This document shows positions 9,353 through 17,295 of a stretch of 64,000 bases of DNA, piece after piece. The DNA comes from Streptomyces sp. 130. Lineage in GTDB: Bacteria > Actinomycetota > Actinomycetes > Streptomycetales > Streptomycetaceae. The notes beneath the pieces were generated by a model, which was given only the letters and a program-made list of their open reading frames with translations, did no database searches and was not told the origin of the DNA. The stretch spans positions 62,001 to 126,000 of the forward strand of contig NZ_VJNO01000010.1 of assembly GCF_007096885.1 (NCBI RefSeq), in the 5' to 3' direction. The position numbers were made by a program, and so were the translations under genes. Numbering within the stretch: position 1 is the first letter of the stretch; each line of letters begins with the position of its first letter.

Positions 9353-10357
9353 ATGCCCCGTCCCTTCACCCTCTTCACCGGCCAGTGGGCCGACCTCCCG
9401 CTGGAGGAGGTCTGCCGGTACGCCCGCGACTTCGGCTACGACGGCCTGGAACTCGCCTGCTGGGGCGACCACTTCGAGGTGGACAAGGCCCTCGCCGACC
9501 CGGCGTACCTGGACGGCCGGCGGGCTCTGCTCGACAAGTACGGCCTGAAGTGCTGGGCGGTCTCCAACCACCTGGTGGGCCAGGCCGTCTGCGACCACCC
9601 GATCGACGAACGCCACCAGGGCATCCTGCCCGCCCGCATCTGGGGCGACGGCGAGCCGGAGGGGGTGCGCCGTCGCGCCGCGGAGGAGATCGGGAACACC
9701 GCGCGGGCCGCCGCCGCCTTCGGCGTGGACACCGTCATCGGCTTCACCGGGTCCTCGATCTGGCACCTGGTCGCGATGTTCCCGCCGGTCCCGCCGCACA
9801 TGATCGAGCGCGGCTACGAGGACTTCGCGGAGCGCTGGAACCCGATTCTGGACGTCTTCGACGCGGAGGGCGTGCGCTTCGCCCACGAGGTGCACCCCAG
9901 CGAGATCGCCTACGACTACTGGACCACCCACCGCGCGCTGGAGGCGGTGGACCACCGGCCGGCCTTCGGCCTGAACTTCGACCCGAGCCACTTCGTCTGG
10001 CAGGACCTGGACCCGGTCGGCTTCCTGTACGACTTCCGGGACCGGATCTACCACGTGGACTGCAAGGAGGCCCGCAAGCGCCTCGACGGCCGCAACGGCC
10101 GCCTCGGCTCCCATCTGCCCTGGGGCGACCCCCGCCGGGGCTGGGACTTCGTCTCGGCCGGTCACGGGGACGTGCCCTGGGAGGACGTCTTCCGGATGCT
10201 CCGGTCCATCGGCTACGCGGGCCCGGTGTCGGTGGAGTGGGAGGACGCCGGCATGGACCGGCTGGCGGGCGCACCGGAAGCGCTGGCCGCCCTGAAGCGG
10301 TACGACTTCGACCCGCCGAGCGCGTCCTTCGACGCGGCGTTCGGCGGCAAGGACTGA
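9353..10357 (+). CDS. Sugar phosphate isomerase/epimerase family (AP endonuclease 2-like TIM barrel)
   Basis: A 334-residue xylose-isomerase-like TIM barrel. Candidate metal and catalytic residues are in [29 protein letters not shown] and [10 protein letters not shown]. The AGGAGG ribosome-binding site overlaps the stop of the preceding oxidoreductase gene, so the two are coupled. Dehydrogenase plus isomerase-like protein beside a CUT2 importer is a recurrent catabolic set for inositols and keto-sugars. No sugar kinase is in the operon, which argues against a simple phosphorylating route for ribose or xylose. The reaction is not proven by the sequence. Confidence 0.9.
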   Translation: MPRPFTLFTGQWADLPLEEVCRYARDFGYDGLELACWGDHFEVDKALADPAYLDGRRALLDKYGLKCWAVSNHLVGQAVCDHPIDERHQGILPARIWGDGEPEGVRRRAAEEIGNTARAAAAFGVDTVIGFTGSSIWHLVAMFPPVPPHMIERGYEDFAERWNPILDVFDAEGVRFAHEVHPSEIAYDYWTTHRALEAVDHRPAFGLNFDPSHFVWQDLDPVGFLYDFRDRIYHVDCKEARKRLDGRNGRLGSHLPWGDPRRGWDFVSAGHGDVPWEDVFRMLRSIGYAGPVSVEWEDAGMDRLAGAPEALAALKRYDFDPPSASFDAAFGGKD

Positions 10358-10375
10358 GGGGCCGGCCCGCCTCAG
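10354..10375. terminator. Possible small bidirectional hairpin between convergent genes
   Basis: CTGAGG at 10354-10359 and CCTCAG at 10370-10375 can pair around a 10-base GC loop and overlap both stop codons of the convergent genes. The stem is short and no T-tract follows, so this is only a candidate. Confidence 0.3.
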
Positions 10376-11676
10376 CCGATGCCCTGCCGGTCGGGCAGCA
10401 ACGAGAACGCCCGCTCGTCGGCGTCCGGCACCGCGTGCTCCACCGCCTGTACGAGGAGCGCGCGGTGCCGGAGGAGCGGCCCCCGCCGGTCCGGCCCGGC
10501 CGGCGGCACCAGGTCGTCGATCCCGGCGAGCAGCCGCCGCGACACCTGCGGGACGCCCGCCGCACACCGGCGCACCTCCTCGAAGCCCAGGTCCACCAGG
10601 TCCTCCCACCCCGGGATGTCCCGCACGAGTCGCACCGCCCCCGTGCGGTCGCGGTGGTGCACCGTGCCCAGCGGCAGCCGTACCGCCGCCGCCAGGAACT
10701 GCACGATCCGGTCCAGGCACTGCACGGCCGTCGTCGGGTCGTTCACCGCGGAGGAGAGCGCCCGCAGCGCGATGTCCGACAGCTGGCGCAGCCCGAACGC
10801 CAGGTCCTGGTGCAAGGTGCGCTCCACGCCCACCGAGACCGTGCACCGCAGGGCGCGCCGGGGCGGCGCCGCGCCGCCGTGCACGGCGAGCACCGGCGTC
10901 CCCGGCACCACGAAGTCCCCGAGCCGGGGGATCAGCCGCAGCACCACGCCCTGGCGCCGGGCCGCCCGGACCAGCCGGGCGACGTTGACGTCCCGGAGCA
11001 CCCCGGCCCGTCCCTCGTACAGGATCTGCCCGGTCTCGCCGGGCAGCGGCTCCCCGCCCGGGCGGCCGGCGGGCATCCGGCCCAGCGCCCGGAAGGTGTC
11101 CCGGGTGATGTGGTCGAGGACGGGCCCGATCTGCATCAGGCGCAGCGTCGAGCTCACGTACGCGATGAACAGCAGCAGGCTGAGCCCGACGAGCAGGGCG
11201 GTCAGCACGCTCTGCACGAACGGCAGCGAGGTGACCCGGCGCGGGTCGGTCTCGCTCTCGTACGAGCTGAGGACCAGCAGCGAGAACACGAACGTCGCGA
11301 GGAACACCGACAGGGTCAGCTTGCTGATCCGGCTCCGGACGAAGATCCGCACCACCCGGGGCGTGAGCTGGCCGCTCGCCATCTGCACCGCGACCAGCGA
11401 GATGCTGAACACCACACCGATGAAGGTCATCATCGCCGAGCTGACCGTGACCACGATCTGCTTGGTGTCCTCGGCGACCTTCACCAGGTCCCTGATCTCG
11501 TCGTACGCCTGTTCCTCGCGCAGGAACGTGACGATCCGCTCGTCCAGCGCCGCCGCTGCGAACCAGAGCACGCACGCGCACACCAGGGTCAGGGCCGGGG
11601 CGAACCAGAACGTCTCGCGCAGGTGCTCACGCAGCGGCGACAGCGCGCGGGGAGGGCGGGAGCCGCGATCACTCAT
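10372..11676 (-). CDS. DUF2254 domain-containing membrane protein
   Basis: A 434-residue protein of the DUF2254 family, whose function is not established. The first 190 residues hold about four hydrophobic segments (for example FWFAPALTLVCACVLWF and VLTALLVGLSLLLFIAYV). The soluble part contains the conserved FGLRQLSDIALRALSSAVNDPTTAVQCLDRI, which recognises the family. I chose ATG 11676 (MSDRGSRPP) because upstream codons are low-complexity and run toward the tRNA region. It is transcribed away from the tRNA and convergent with the sugar operon. Confidence 0.88.
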   Translation of the reverse strand: MSDRGSRPPRALSPLREHLRETFWFAPALTLVCACVLWFAAAALDERIVTFLREEQAYDEIRDLVKVAEDTKQIVVTVSSAMMTFIGVVFSISLVAVQMASGQLTPRVVRIFVRSRISKLTLSVFLATFVFSLLVLSSYESETDPRRVTSLPFVQSVLTALLVGLSLLLFIAYVSSTLRLMQIGPVLDHITRDTFRALGRMPAGRPGGEPLPGETGQILYEGRAGVLRDVNVARLVRAARRQGVVLRLIPRLGDFVVPGTPVLAVHGGAAPPRRALRCTVSVGVERTLHQDLAFGLRQLSDIALRALSSAVNDPTTAVQCLDRIVQFLAAAVRLPLGTVHHRDRTGAVRLVRDIPGWEDLVDLGFEEVRRCAAGVPQVSRRLLAGIDDLVPPAGPDRRGPLLRHRALLVQAVEHAVPDADERAFSLLPDRQGIG

Positions 11677-11933
11677 GCCGGCGAACGTAACCCGCCCCGT
11701 CCGGCCACCGGCGGAACCCGCGGCCGACCCTCCGGCAGTACGTTCCGTGCGTGCCCGGCGACGGTCCGTACGCCGATGGGCCAAACGGCCCCGCGAGATC
11801 GCGCCGTGGCGCCCCCGCACCGCACTGACCAGCGCAATGTCCACGGGCAGGCCCCCGATAAGCGGGTGAAGGGCACCCCAAACCCCTGGTATTGTTTTCT
11901 TTGTCGCCGCGGGAAACCGGGGCGGATCACCTG

Positions 11934-12018
11934 GTCCGGGTGGCGGAATGGCAGACGCGCTAGCTTGAGGTGCTAGTGCCCTTTATCGGGCGTGGGGGTT
12001 CAAGTCCCCCCTCGGACA
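11934..12018 (+). tRNA. tRNA-Leu (anticodon GAG)
   Basis: An 85-base class II tRNA. The acceptor stem GTCCGGG (11934-11940) pairs with CTCGGAC (12011-12017), with one G-T pair and discriminator A at 12018. The anticodon stem CTAGC/GCTAG encloses loop TTGAGGT, giving anticodon GAG. The variable arm GTGCCCTTTATCGGGCGT is long, as expected for leucine, and the T arm GGGGGTTCAAGTCCCCC is canonical. CCA is not encoded. The tRNA reads CUC/CUU codons. The 257 bases upstream hold no gene that I can support. Confidence 0.96.
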
Positions 12019-12027
12019 CTCATCCAG

Positions 12028-12056
12028 TTCCCACGGTTCATCGCGAACCGTGGGAA
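12028..12056 (+). terminator. Rho-independent-type terminator after tRNA-Leu
   Basis: A perfect 12-bp stem, TTCCCACGGTTC at 12028-12039 with GAACCGTGGGAA at 12045-12056, encloses a five-base loop and is followed by TTTC. It starts nine bases after the tRNA, so it probably ends the tRNA transcript before the methyltransferase gene. Confidence 0.8.
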
Positions 12057-12121
12057 TTTCTGGTTTCCGGGGCGGTCCCGCGCCGTCTCCGGAGGAGCCG
12101 ATCACCTTTGGAGGACCCCCG

Positions 12122-12949
12122 GTGGCTGTGCAGCGGATCACGACCCGCAACGCCCGCTTTCAGCAGTTCCAGACGCTGCTCACCAACCGGACCAAGCGCG
12201 GACGCGCCGGCGAGTTCATCGTCCAGGGCGTCCGGCCGATCACCATGGCCGTCGAACACGGCTGGACGATCCGCTCCCTCCTGTACGACGCGAGCCGCCC
12301 GCTCTCCCGCTGGGCGGAGGAGCTGGTGCGCGGGATCACCACGGAACGCATCGCCATGGCCCCCGAGCTGCTCGCGGAGCTGAGCGAGAAGGCCGAGGGC
12401 GCCCCGGAGGTCCTGGCCGTGGTCGGGATGGAGCCGGACGACCTGACCCGCCTGCGGGTCGACGAGGACTTCCTCGGCCTCGTCTTCGACCGCCCGACGC
12501 AGCCCGGCAACATCGGCAGCATCGTCCGCTCCGCCGACGCCTTCGGCGCCCGCGGACTCATCGTGACGGGGCACGCGGCCGACCCGTACGACCCGAAGGC
12601 GGTCCGCGCGACGACCGGCTCCTTCTTCGCCCTCCCCGTCGTCCGCGCCCCCTCGCACCGCGAGGTCGGCGACTGGCTGGACGCGGAGCGCGGCCGGGGC
12701 CGCCCGGTCCTCGTCGTCGGCACCGACGAGGACGGCGAGTGCGACGCCTCCGAATTCGACCTGACCCAGCCGGTCCTGCTCCTCATCGGCAACGAGACGG
12801 CGGGCCTGAGCAACGCCTGGCGCGACCGCTGCGACCACGTCATCAGCATCCCGATGACGGGTTCGGCCAGCTCCCTCAACGCCTCGAACGCGGCGTCGAT
12901 CGTGCTGTACGAGGCGCGGCGGCAGCGGTTGGCGAAGGCGCGGGGCTGA
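12122..12949 (+). CDS. SpoU/TrmH family RNA 2'-O-methyltransferase
   Basis: A 275-residue SPOUT-class enzyme that methylates ribose 2'-OH in rRNA or tRNA using SAM. All three SpoU motifs are present: motif 1 RPTQPGNIGSIVRSADAFG near residue 125, motif 2 LLIGNETAGLSN near residue 220, and motif 3 SIPMTGSASSLNASNAAS near residue 243, which forms the trefoil knot. The N-terminal part resembles a substrate-binding domain. GTG 12122 has GGAGGA six bases upstream. The RNA target is not predictable from sequence; it sits just downstream of a tRNA gene but has its own ribosome-binding site. Confidence 0.92.
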   Translation: MAVQRITTRNARFQQFQTLLTNRTKRGRAGEFIVQGVRPITMAVEHGWTIRSLLYDASRPLSRWAEELVRGITTERIAMAPELLAELSEKAEGAPEVLAVVGMEPDDLTRLRVDEDFLGLVFDRPTQPGNIGSIVRSADAFGARGLIVTGHAADPYDPKAVRATTGSFFALPVVRAPSHREVGDWLDAERGRGRPVLVVGTDEDGECDASEFDLTQPVLLLIGNETAGLSNAWRDRCDHVISIPMTGSASSLNASNAASIVLYEARRQRLAKARG

Positions 12950-12959
12950 GAGCGCCCGC

Positions 12960-13562
12960 CTACTTCCGCTTCGCGTACACGATCAGGTTGTCCACCGGGT
13001 GCCCGGCGGCGTCGAACGCGCCGTCGCAGGTGATCAGGCGCAGGGCCCGTTCCGTGGTGCGGCCGTAGACGCGGGCGGTGGGGAAGGCGTCCTTGCGCAC
13101 CGTCTCGCGGGCGGTGACCTCGAAGCGGACGTCCTTGCCCCCGGCGTCCCGGACCACGATCTCCGCGCCCTCGGCGATCTTCTTCAGGTCGTGGAAGACG
13201 GCCCGGCCGTAGCGGGTGTCGTTGTGGCCGATCAGGACCGCGGCGCCGGGTTCGCCGGGGACGGCGCTGCCCGTGTACCAGCCGGTCGTCATGCCCTTGT
13301 CGGCCGGCGGCACCTCGACCGTGCGGTCCGGGTTGAGACCGAGCCGCATGATGTCGCTGTCCACGCCCAGGGACGGGATGGAGACGTGGGCGGGGGGCTG
13401 AGCGGTGGCGGTGGCTTCGGGGGCGGGGGCGGGGGCCTCGCGGGCCGCCGTCGACGCGGGGGCCTTCGAGGGCTGCGGGGCGGGGTCGCCGGAGCAGCCG
13501 GTCAGCGCGGCGAGCGCGGCGAGGGCCAGGGCGGCGGTGACGGGGAAGGCGGTGCGGGGCAT
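12960..13562 (-). CDS. Class F sortase (predicted lipoprotein)
   Basis: A 200-residue sortase, a membrane-bound cysteine transpeptidase that joins secreted proteins to the cell wall. His113 lies in LIGHNDT and Cys179 in LITCDG, the expected class E/F arrangement. The N-terminus has a hydrophobic segment ending in lipobox LTGC (Cys23), then a Pro/Ala-rich linker of about 35 residues and the sortase barrel from about residue 59. An obvious catalytic Arg is not clear; K198/R199 at the very C-terminus are the nearest basic residues. It is followed upstream on the same strand by a small anchored secreted protein that may be its substrate. Confidence 0.88.
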   Translation of the reverse strand: MPRTAFPVTAALALAALAALTGCSGDPAPQPSKAPASTAAREAPAPAPEATATAQPPAHVSIPSLGVDSDIMRLGLNPDRTVEVPPADKGMTTGWYTGSAVPGEPGAAVLIGHNDTRYGRAVFHDLKKIAEGAEIVVRDAGGKDVRFEVTARETVRKDAFPTARVYGRTTERALRLITCDGAFDAAGHPVDNLIVYAKRK

Positions 13563-13652
13563 GGGACAGGGCTCCAGGGGTCGTACGTACGGCAGTGGCG
13601 CCGCCCCATTCGCACAGGCGGCGCCACTGCGGTTCATCGGCTGCGGGACTGG

Positions 13653-13997
13653 TCAGCCGTCGCGGCGGGCGGTACGGCGGCGCACGACGAACGTCCCGCC
13701 GCCGCCGAGCAGCAGCGCGGCGGCGGCGAAGCCCGCCACGGCGGTCGTGCCGCTGTCCGGGGAACCGGCGGGCTGTTCACCGGCCGCGACCCCGCCGCGC
13801 GGTGCCTCGGACGGGACCGCCGACGGCGGCTCCGTCGCTTCGGCCGACGGCGCCACGGTCGGCTCGGCGGACTGCTCGGTCGGCGCGGGCGAGGGGGTGG
13901 CCGAGGAGTCGGCGAGGGCCGACGTGGCCGGCAGGCAGACCGCACCGGCCGCGACGGCGGCGAGCAGGGCGGTACGCAGGGTGGTGCGCAGGGGCAT
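13653..13997 (-). CDS. Small secreted, C-terminally anchored surface protein (candidate sortase substrate)
   Basis: A 114-residue product with four visible parts: a signal peptide (residues 1-29, cleavage after ALA), a Pro/Ser/Glu/Ala-rich linker (30-78), a hydrophobic helix (about 86-105) and a basic tail RRRTARR (106-112). Just before the helix is SPDSGTT, which resembles a degenerate sorting signal (LPxTG-like) but does not fit the consensus. It lies 90 bases upstream of the sortase F gene on the same strand. No globular domain is present, so a wall-spacer or scaffold role is possible but unproven. Confidence 0.75.
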   Translation of the reverse strand: MPLRTTLRTALLAAVAAGAVCLPATSALADSSATPSPAPTEQSAEPTVAPSAEATEPPSAVPSEAPRGGVAAGEQPAGSPDSGTTAVAGFAAAALLLGGGGTFVVRRRTARRDG

Positions 13998-14100
13998 GGG
14001 CAGGGCTCCGTTCCGGATGGCCTCAGGAGCGGCCGCGGGGCGGGTGCGCACCGCGGCGCGAGGCGTGCGGACAGGCTCGCGCCAAGTTGTGAGGAAGCTG

Positions 14101-16152
14101 TCAGATCGTTGTGTTCATCGCATCAGCGTCGGGGCCGGTGTCGGCGGCGGGCGTCTCCCCGGCCGGAAAGCGGAGCGTGAACACCGAGCCCTCACCGGGT
14201 GTGCTGACCGCCGTGGCCGTACCGCCGTGCGCCTCCGCCAGCTTCCGCACGATCGCCAGGCCGAGCCCGCTGCCGCCGGTGCGCCTGGACCGGGACTTCT
14301 CGCCGCGCCAGAACCGGTCGAAGACGCGGGCCAGGTCATCGGCCGGGATGCCGCTGCCCGTGTCGGCGACGTCCAGGAGCACCGCGTCCCCGTCCTCGGA
14401 GCCGTACGCCCGCAGCGTGACCTCCCCGCCCGCCGGGGTGTGACGCACCGCGTTGGACACCAGGTTGCCCACCGCCTGCCGCAGCCGGACCGGGTCGGCC
14501 GTCAGCGGCGGCAGCGGGCGGTCCGGCGGCCGGACGCCCAGCGCGACGCCCGCCGCGTCGGCCCGGGCCTGGTGCGCGGCGGCGACCTGCCCCAACAGCT
14601 CCGGCACGGCCACCGGTTCGGGGTGCAGCCGCAGCGCTCCGGCGTCCGCCTGCGCCAGGTCCTGGAGGTCGTCGATGATGTGCTGGAGCTGGACCGCCTC
14701 GGTGTGCAGGAAGGCGATGAAGTCCGGGTCCGGGTCGGCCACTCCGTCCTGCGCCGCCTCCAGCCAGCCCCGGATGTTGCTCAGCGGGGTGCGCAGTTCA
14801 TGGGCGACATCGCTGACCATGGCCTTGCGCTGCGCCTCCAGGCGGGCGCGGTGGGCGGACATGTCGTTGAAGGCGGCGGCGAGCCGCCCGATCTCGTTGT
14901 CCGCGGCGACCACCACCGGCGCGGTGTCCTCGCCGTCCCGCATCCGCTGGGCGGCCCCCGTGAGCGCCCGGAGCGGGCGTACGAGGCGGGCGCCGACGAG
15001 CACCGACGCGCCCACGGTCAGGGCCAGCACCAGGGCCGCCGCGCCCGCGATCCGCGCGGTGTTCGCCGGTGACAGGTCGAAGCCGGGCACGGTCGCGCCG
15101 CCCGGGTCGCCGATGAACAGCAGGGCGGGCGAGGCCACGTAGGAACTCAGCTGCTCCCGGCGGGCCGTGCCCACGCAGGAGGCGACGGCCCGGTCGTTCT
15201 CGCCGGTGGCCGCCGCCTGCTGGTCGCCGGGGCCCGGCACCGCGCCGGGCACCGCGCTCGGCTCCGCGCGGGGTGCCTCGGTCGGCGCCGGGCTGGGCAC
15301 GGGGGTCGGCGGCATCGTGGCCATCGGCGCCGCGGGCACCGGCACCGCCTCCGCCGGCACGGGCTCGGCCGCCTGCCCCCAGGACAGGCCCAGCGCGAGG
15401 TGGACGCCGTCGCGGCCCTGGCGCGCCAGACAGGCGTCCGCCAGCTGGTTGAGTGCGTTCAGCGCCTTGCGCTCCGTGGACGTCGGGGTGTCCAGGGCGT
15501 CCACCGCGCAGCCGGTGCCCCGGATGCGGTCGGGGTCGTTGCCGCCCACCACCCGGATCAGCGGGCGCCCGCTCGCGCCGGCCACCACATCGGCGGCGAT
15601 CCCGAAGTCGCCCAGGCAGGCCACGCCCCGCTCGGCGGTCCTCCGCAGCCCGGCCCGCTCCGCCGCGGGCAGCCGGAACGGCCCCACCGCGCGCGGGTCG
15701 ACCCGGTCCGTGGTGGTGCCCGCCGCCCCGGCGCCCGCCGACAGCGCGGTGTCCACGGACAGCGGATCGACCACCGCCGACACCTGGGCCGGGAGCGCCG
15801 CCGCGCCCCGGGCCGCCGAGTCGGCCAGCGGGGCGCGGGACTGGGTCGTCAGCGCGATCCGCCGCCCGGACTGCTCGGCCAGCTCGCGCACCGTGGCCCC
15901 GACGCCGTCCCAGGTCGGATGAGCCGCCGCGTAACCGAGCAGCCGGTGGTAGATCCGGGCGTCGGCCGCCAGGTTCTGCCCCTGCTCCTGGCGGATCGCG
16001 CCCGAGGTCGTCTGCACGGCGAGCCAGGCGGTCGCCGCCACCGAACAGGCCGCGACCAGGGCGGAGACCGCCAGCAGCCGGGCGAACAGGCTCTTGCGCA
16101 GAGGCACGGGCCGCCGCGCACCGGTGCCGGAAGACCTACGAAGTCGCCGCAC
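14101..16152 (-). CDS. Two-component sensor histidine kinase (HAMP, HisKA, HATPase)
   Basis: A 683-residue membrane kinase. One helix lies at about residues 20-48, then an extracellular sensor region of about 270 residues that includes a Pro/Ala/Glu-rich stretch, then a second helix near 345-368. A HAMP domain with RPLRALTGAAQRMRDGE follows. The phosphoacceptor is His451 in VAHELRTPLSN. The ATPase domain has N-box LVSNAVRHTP and G-boxes DTGSGIP and GGSGLGLAIV. The gene overlaps the response regulator by 17 bases, so they are coupled. GTG 16107 is an alternative start. The signal sensed is unknown; proximity to the sortase suggests envelope function but is weak evidence. Confidence 0.93.
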   Translation of the reverse strand: MRRLRRSSGTGARRPVPLRKSLFARLLAVSALVAACSVAATAWLAVQTTSGAIRQEQGQNLAADARIYHRLLGYAAAHPTWDGVGATVRELAEQSGRRIALTTQSRAPLADSAARGAAALPAQVSAVVDPLSVDTALSAGAGAAGTTTDRVDPRAVGPFRLPAAERAGLRRTAERGVACLGDFGIAADVVAGASGRPLIRVVGGNDPDRIRGTGCAVDALDTPTSTERKALNALNQLADACLARQGRDGVHLALGLSWGQAAEPVPAEAVPVPAAPMATMPPTPVPSPAPTEAPRAEPSAVPGAVPGPGDQQAAATGENDRAVASCVGTARREQLSSYVASPALLFIGDPGGATVPGFDLSPANTARIAGAAALVLALTVGASVLVGARLVRPLRALTGAAQRMRDGEDTAPVVVAADNEIGRLAAAFNDMSAHRARLEAQRKAMVSDVAHELRTPLSNIRGWLEAAQDGVADPDPDFIAFLHTEAVQLQHIIDDLQDLAQADAGALRLHPEPVAVPELLGQVAAAHQARADAAGVALGVRPPDRPLPPLTADPVRLRQAVGNLVSNAVRHTPAGGEVTLRAYGSEDGDAVLLDVADTGSGIPADDLARVFDRFWRGEKSRSRRTGGSGLGLAIVRKLAEAHGGTATAVSTPGEGSVFTLRFPAGETPAADTGPDADAMNTTI

Positions 16153-16864
16153 GGGCCGCCGCCTTCGCCGGGTCCGTCAGCTTGTAGCCGACACCGAAGA
16201 CGGTGAGCAGCCGGACGGGCCGGCGCGGGGCCTGCTCGATCTTCTTGCGCAGGTTCATCACATGCACATCGACGGTCCGGTCACTGATGTAGCGGTCGAA
16301 GCCGTGCAGTTCGCCCAGCAGCCGCTGCCGGGAGAAGACCCGGTCCGGCTCGGCGGCGAGCGCGGACAGGATGCGGAATTCGCCCGGGGTGCACTCCACG
16401 GCCCGCCCCTCCACCGACACCACGTGCCGGACCGGGTCGACGACCAGCGCCCCCACCCGCAGCACCCCGGCGTCCTCCGGTTCGCCGCCCGCGCCCCGCC
16501 GGCTGCGGCGCAGCAGCGTACGCACCCGGGCCATCAGCTCGCGCGGGCTGTACGGCTTGGTCATGTAGTCGTCGGCGCCCAGATCGAGGCCGAGCAGCAG
16601 ATCGTCCTCCGTGGTGCGGGCGGTGAGCATCAGCACCGGCAGCTCCCGGAGCTCCGCGCGCAGCACGCGTACCACGTCGAGGCCGTCCGCCCGGGGCATC
16701 ATCACATCGAGGACCAGCAGATCCGGTTCCCGCTGCCGGACCGCGTCGAGAGCCGCGAGGCCGTCGGGCGCCACGGTCACCCGGTGGCCCTCCCGTTCGA
16801 GATAGCGGCGGAGGAGTTCGGCCTGATTCTCGTCGTCTTCGGCGACGATCACATGTGCGCACAC
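16136..16864 (-). CDS. OmpR/PhoB-type response regulator
   Basis: A 242-residue regulator. The receiver domain has acidic pocket ED10-D11, phosphoacceptor Asp53 in LLVLDVMMP, and Lys103 in MTKPYSP. A winged-helix DNA-binding domain follows from about residue 135, ending FDRYISDRTVDVHVMNLRKKIE and VFGVGYKL. It is first in the operon and its end overlaps the kinase start. It is probably the cognate partner of that kinase and transcribed with it toward the sortase genes, although about 100 bases separate the kinase from the surface-protein gene. Confidence 0.95.
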   Translation of the reverse strand: MCAHVIVAEDDENQAELLRRYLEREGHRVTVAPDGLAALDAVRQREPDLLVLDVMMPRADGLDVVRVLRAELRELPVLMLTARTTEDDLLLGLDLGADDYMTKPYSPRELMARVRTLLRRSRRGAGGEPEDAGVLRVGALVVDPVRHVVSVEGRAVECTPGEFRILSALAAEPDRVFSRQRLLGELHGFDRYISDRTVDVHVMNLRKKIEQAPRRPVRLLTVFGVGYKLTDPAKAAARAATS

Positions 16865-17218
16865 GCGATCGATCGTAGACAGGGGCTACGCCTCCTCCGC
16901 GTCCCGGTGCGACTCCATCAGCTCGTCGCCGGCGCCGGCAGCGCCCGTGGCCCCCCGACCCGGCCGACCGCCCGCTGACGCCGGTGCACCCGCGATCACA
17001 TGCGCAACGGCCGTCAGGATGGCCGGTACCGGGCGGGGGCCTCGGACGCCGACCGCCTCGGATACGATTCCGGTCCCCGTCCCCGCTCCGCACCGTCACC
17101 GCCGGGAAGTCCGCCTGATGCCCGCCCCCGCCAGCAGCCGGACCCCCGGCCGGCTCCGCAAGGGGGTGCGTGCCGCGCTCACCACGCTCGGCATCGTCAC
17201 CGCCGGGAAGCCTGCCTG
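16865..17218. other. Intergenic region without a supported full gene; contains copy 1 of a 101-bp repeat
   Basis: The first 230 bases show no gene with a ribosome-binding site and homologous product on either strand. From 17094 a 101-bp direct repeat begins. Its first copy has an ATG (17118) that opens a 33-codon frame, MPAPASSRTPGRLRKGVRA and so on, which ends in TGA at 17217-17219, overlapping the ATG of the methylase frame. A TACGAT at 17063-17068 could be a -10 box but has no convincing -35. Confidence 0.5.
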
Positions 17219-17295
17219 ATGTCCGCCCTCGCCAGCTGCCGGACCCCCGGCCGGCTCCGCAAGGGGGTGCGTGCCGCGCTCACCATCCTCGGCAC
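17094..17295 (+). repeat. Tandem duplication, two copies of 101 bp
   Basis: Copy 1 is 17094-17194 and copy 2 is 17195-17295. Both begin CGTCACCGCCGGGAAG, both carry TGATG about 24 bases in, and both share an identical block of about 47 bases that encodes RTPGRLRKGVRAALT. They differ at roughly ten positions. Because 101 is not a multiple of three, the copies read in different frames relative to the downstream gene, and only copy 2 is continuous with it. This is the likely scar of the rearrangement that shortened the methylase gene. Confidence 0.9.

Noticed and set aside
11934..12056. tRNA-Leu as an integration site
   Set aside because: No integrase and no repeated tRNA 3' end nearby; the sequence after the tRNA is a normal terminator.
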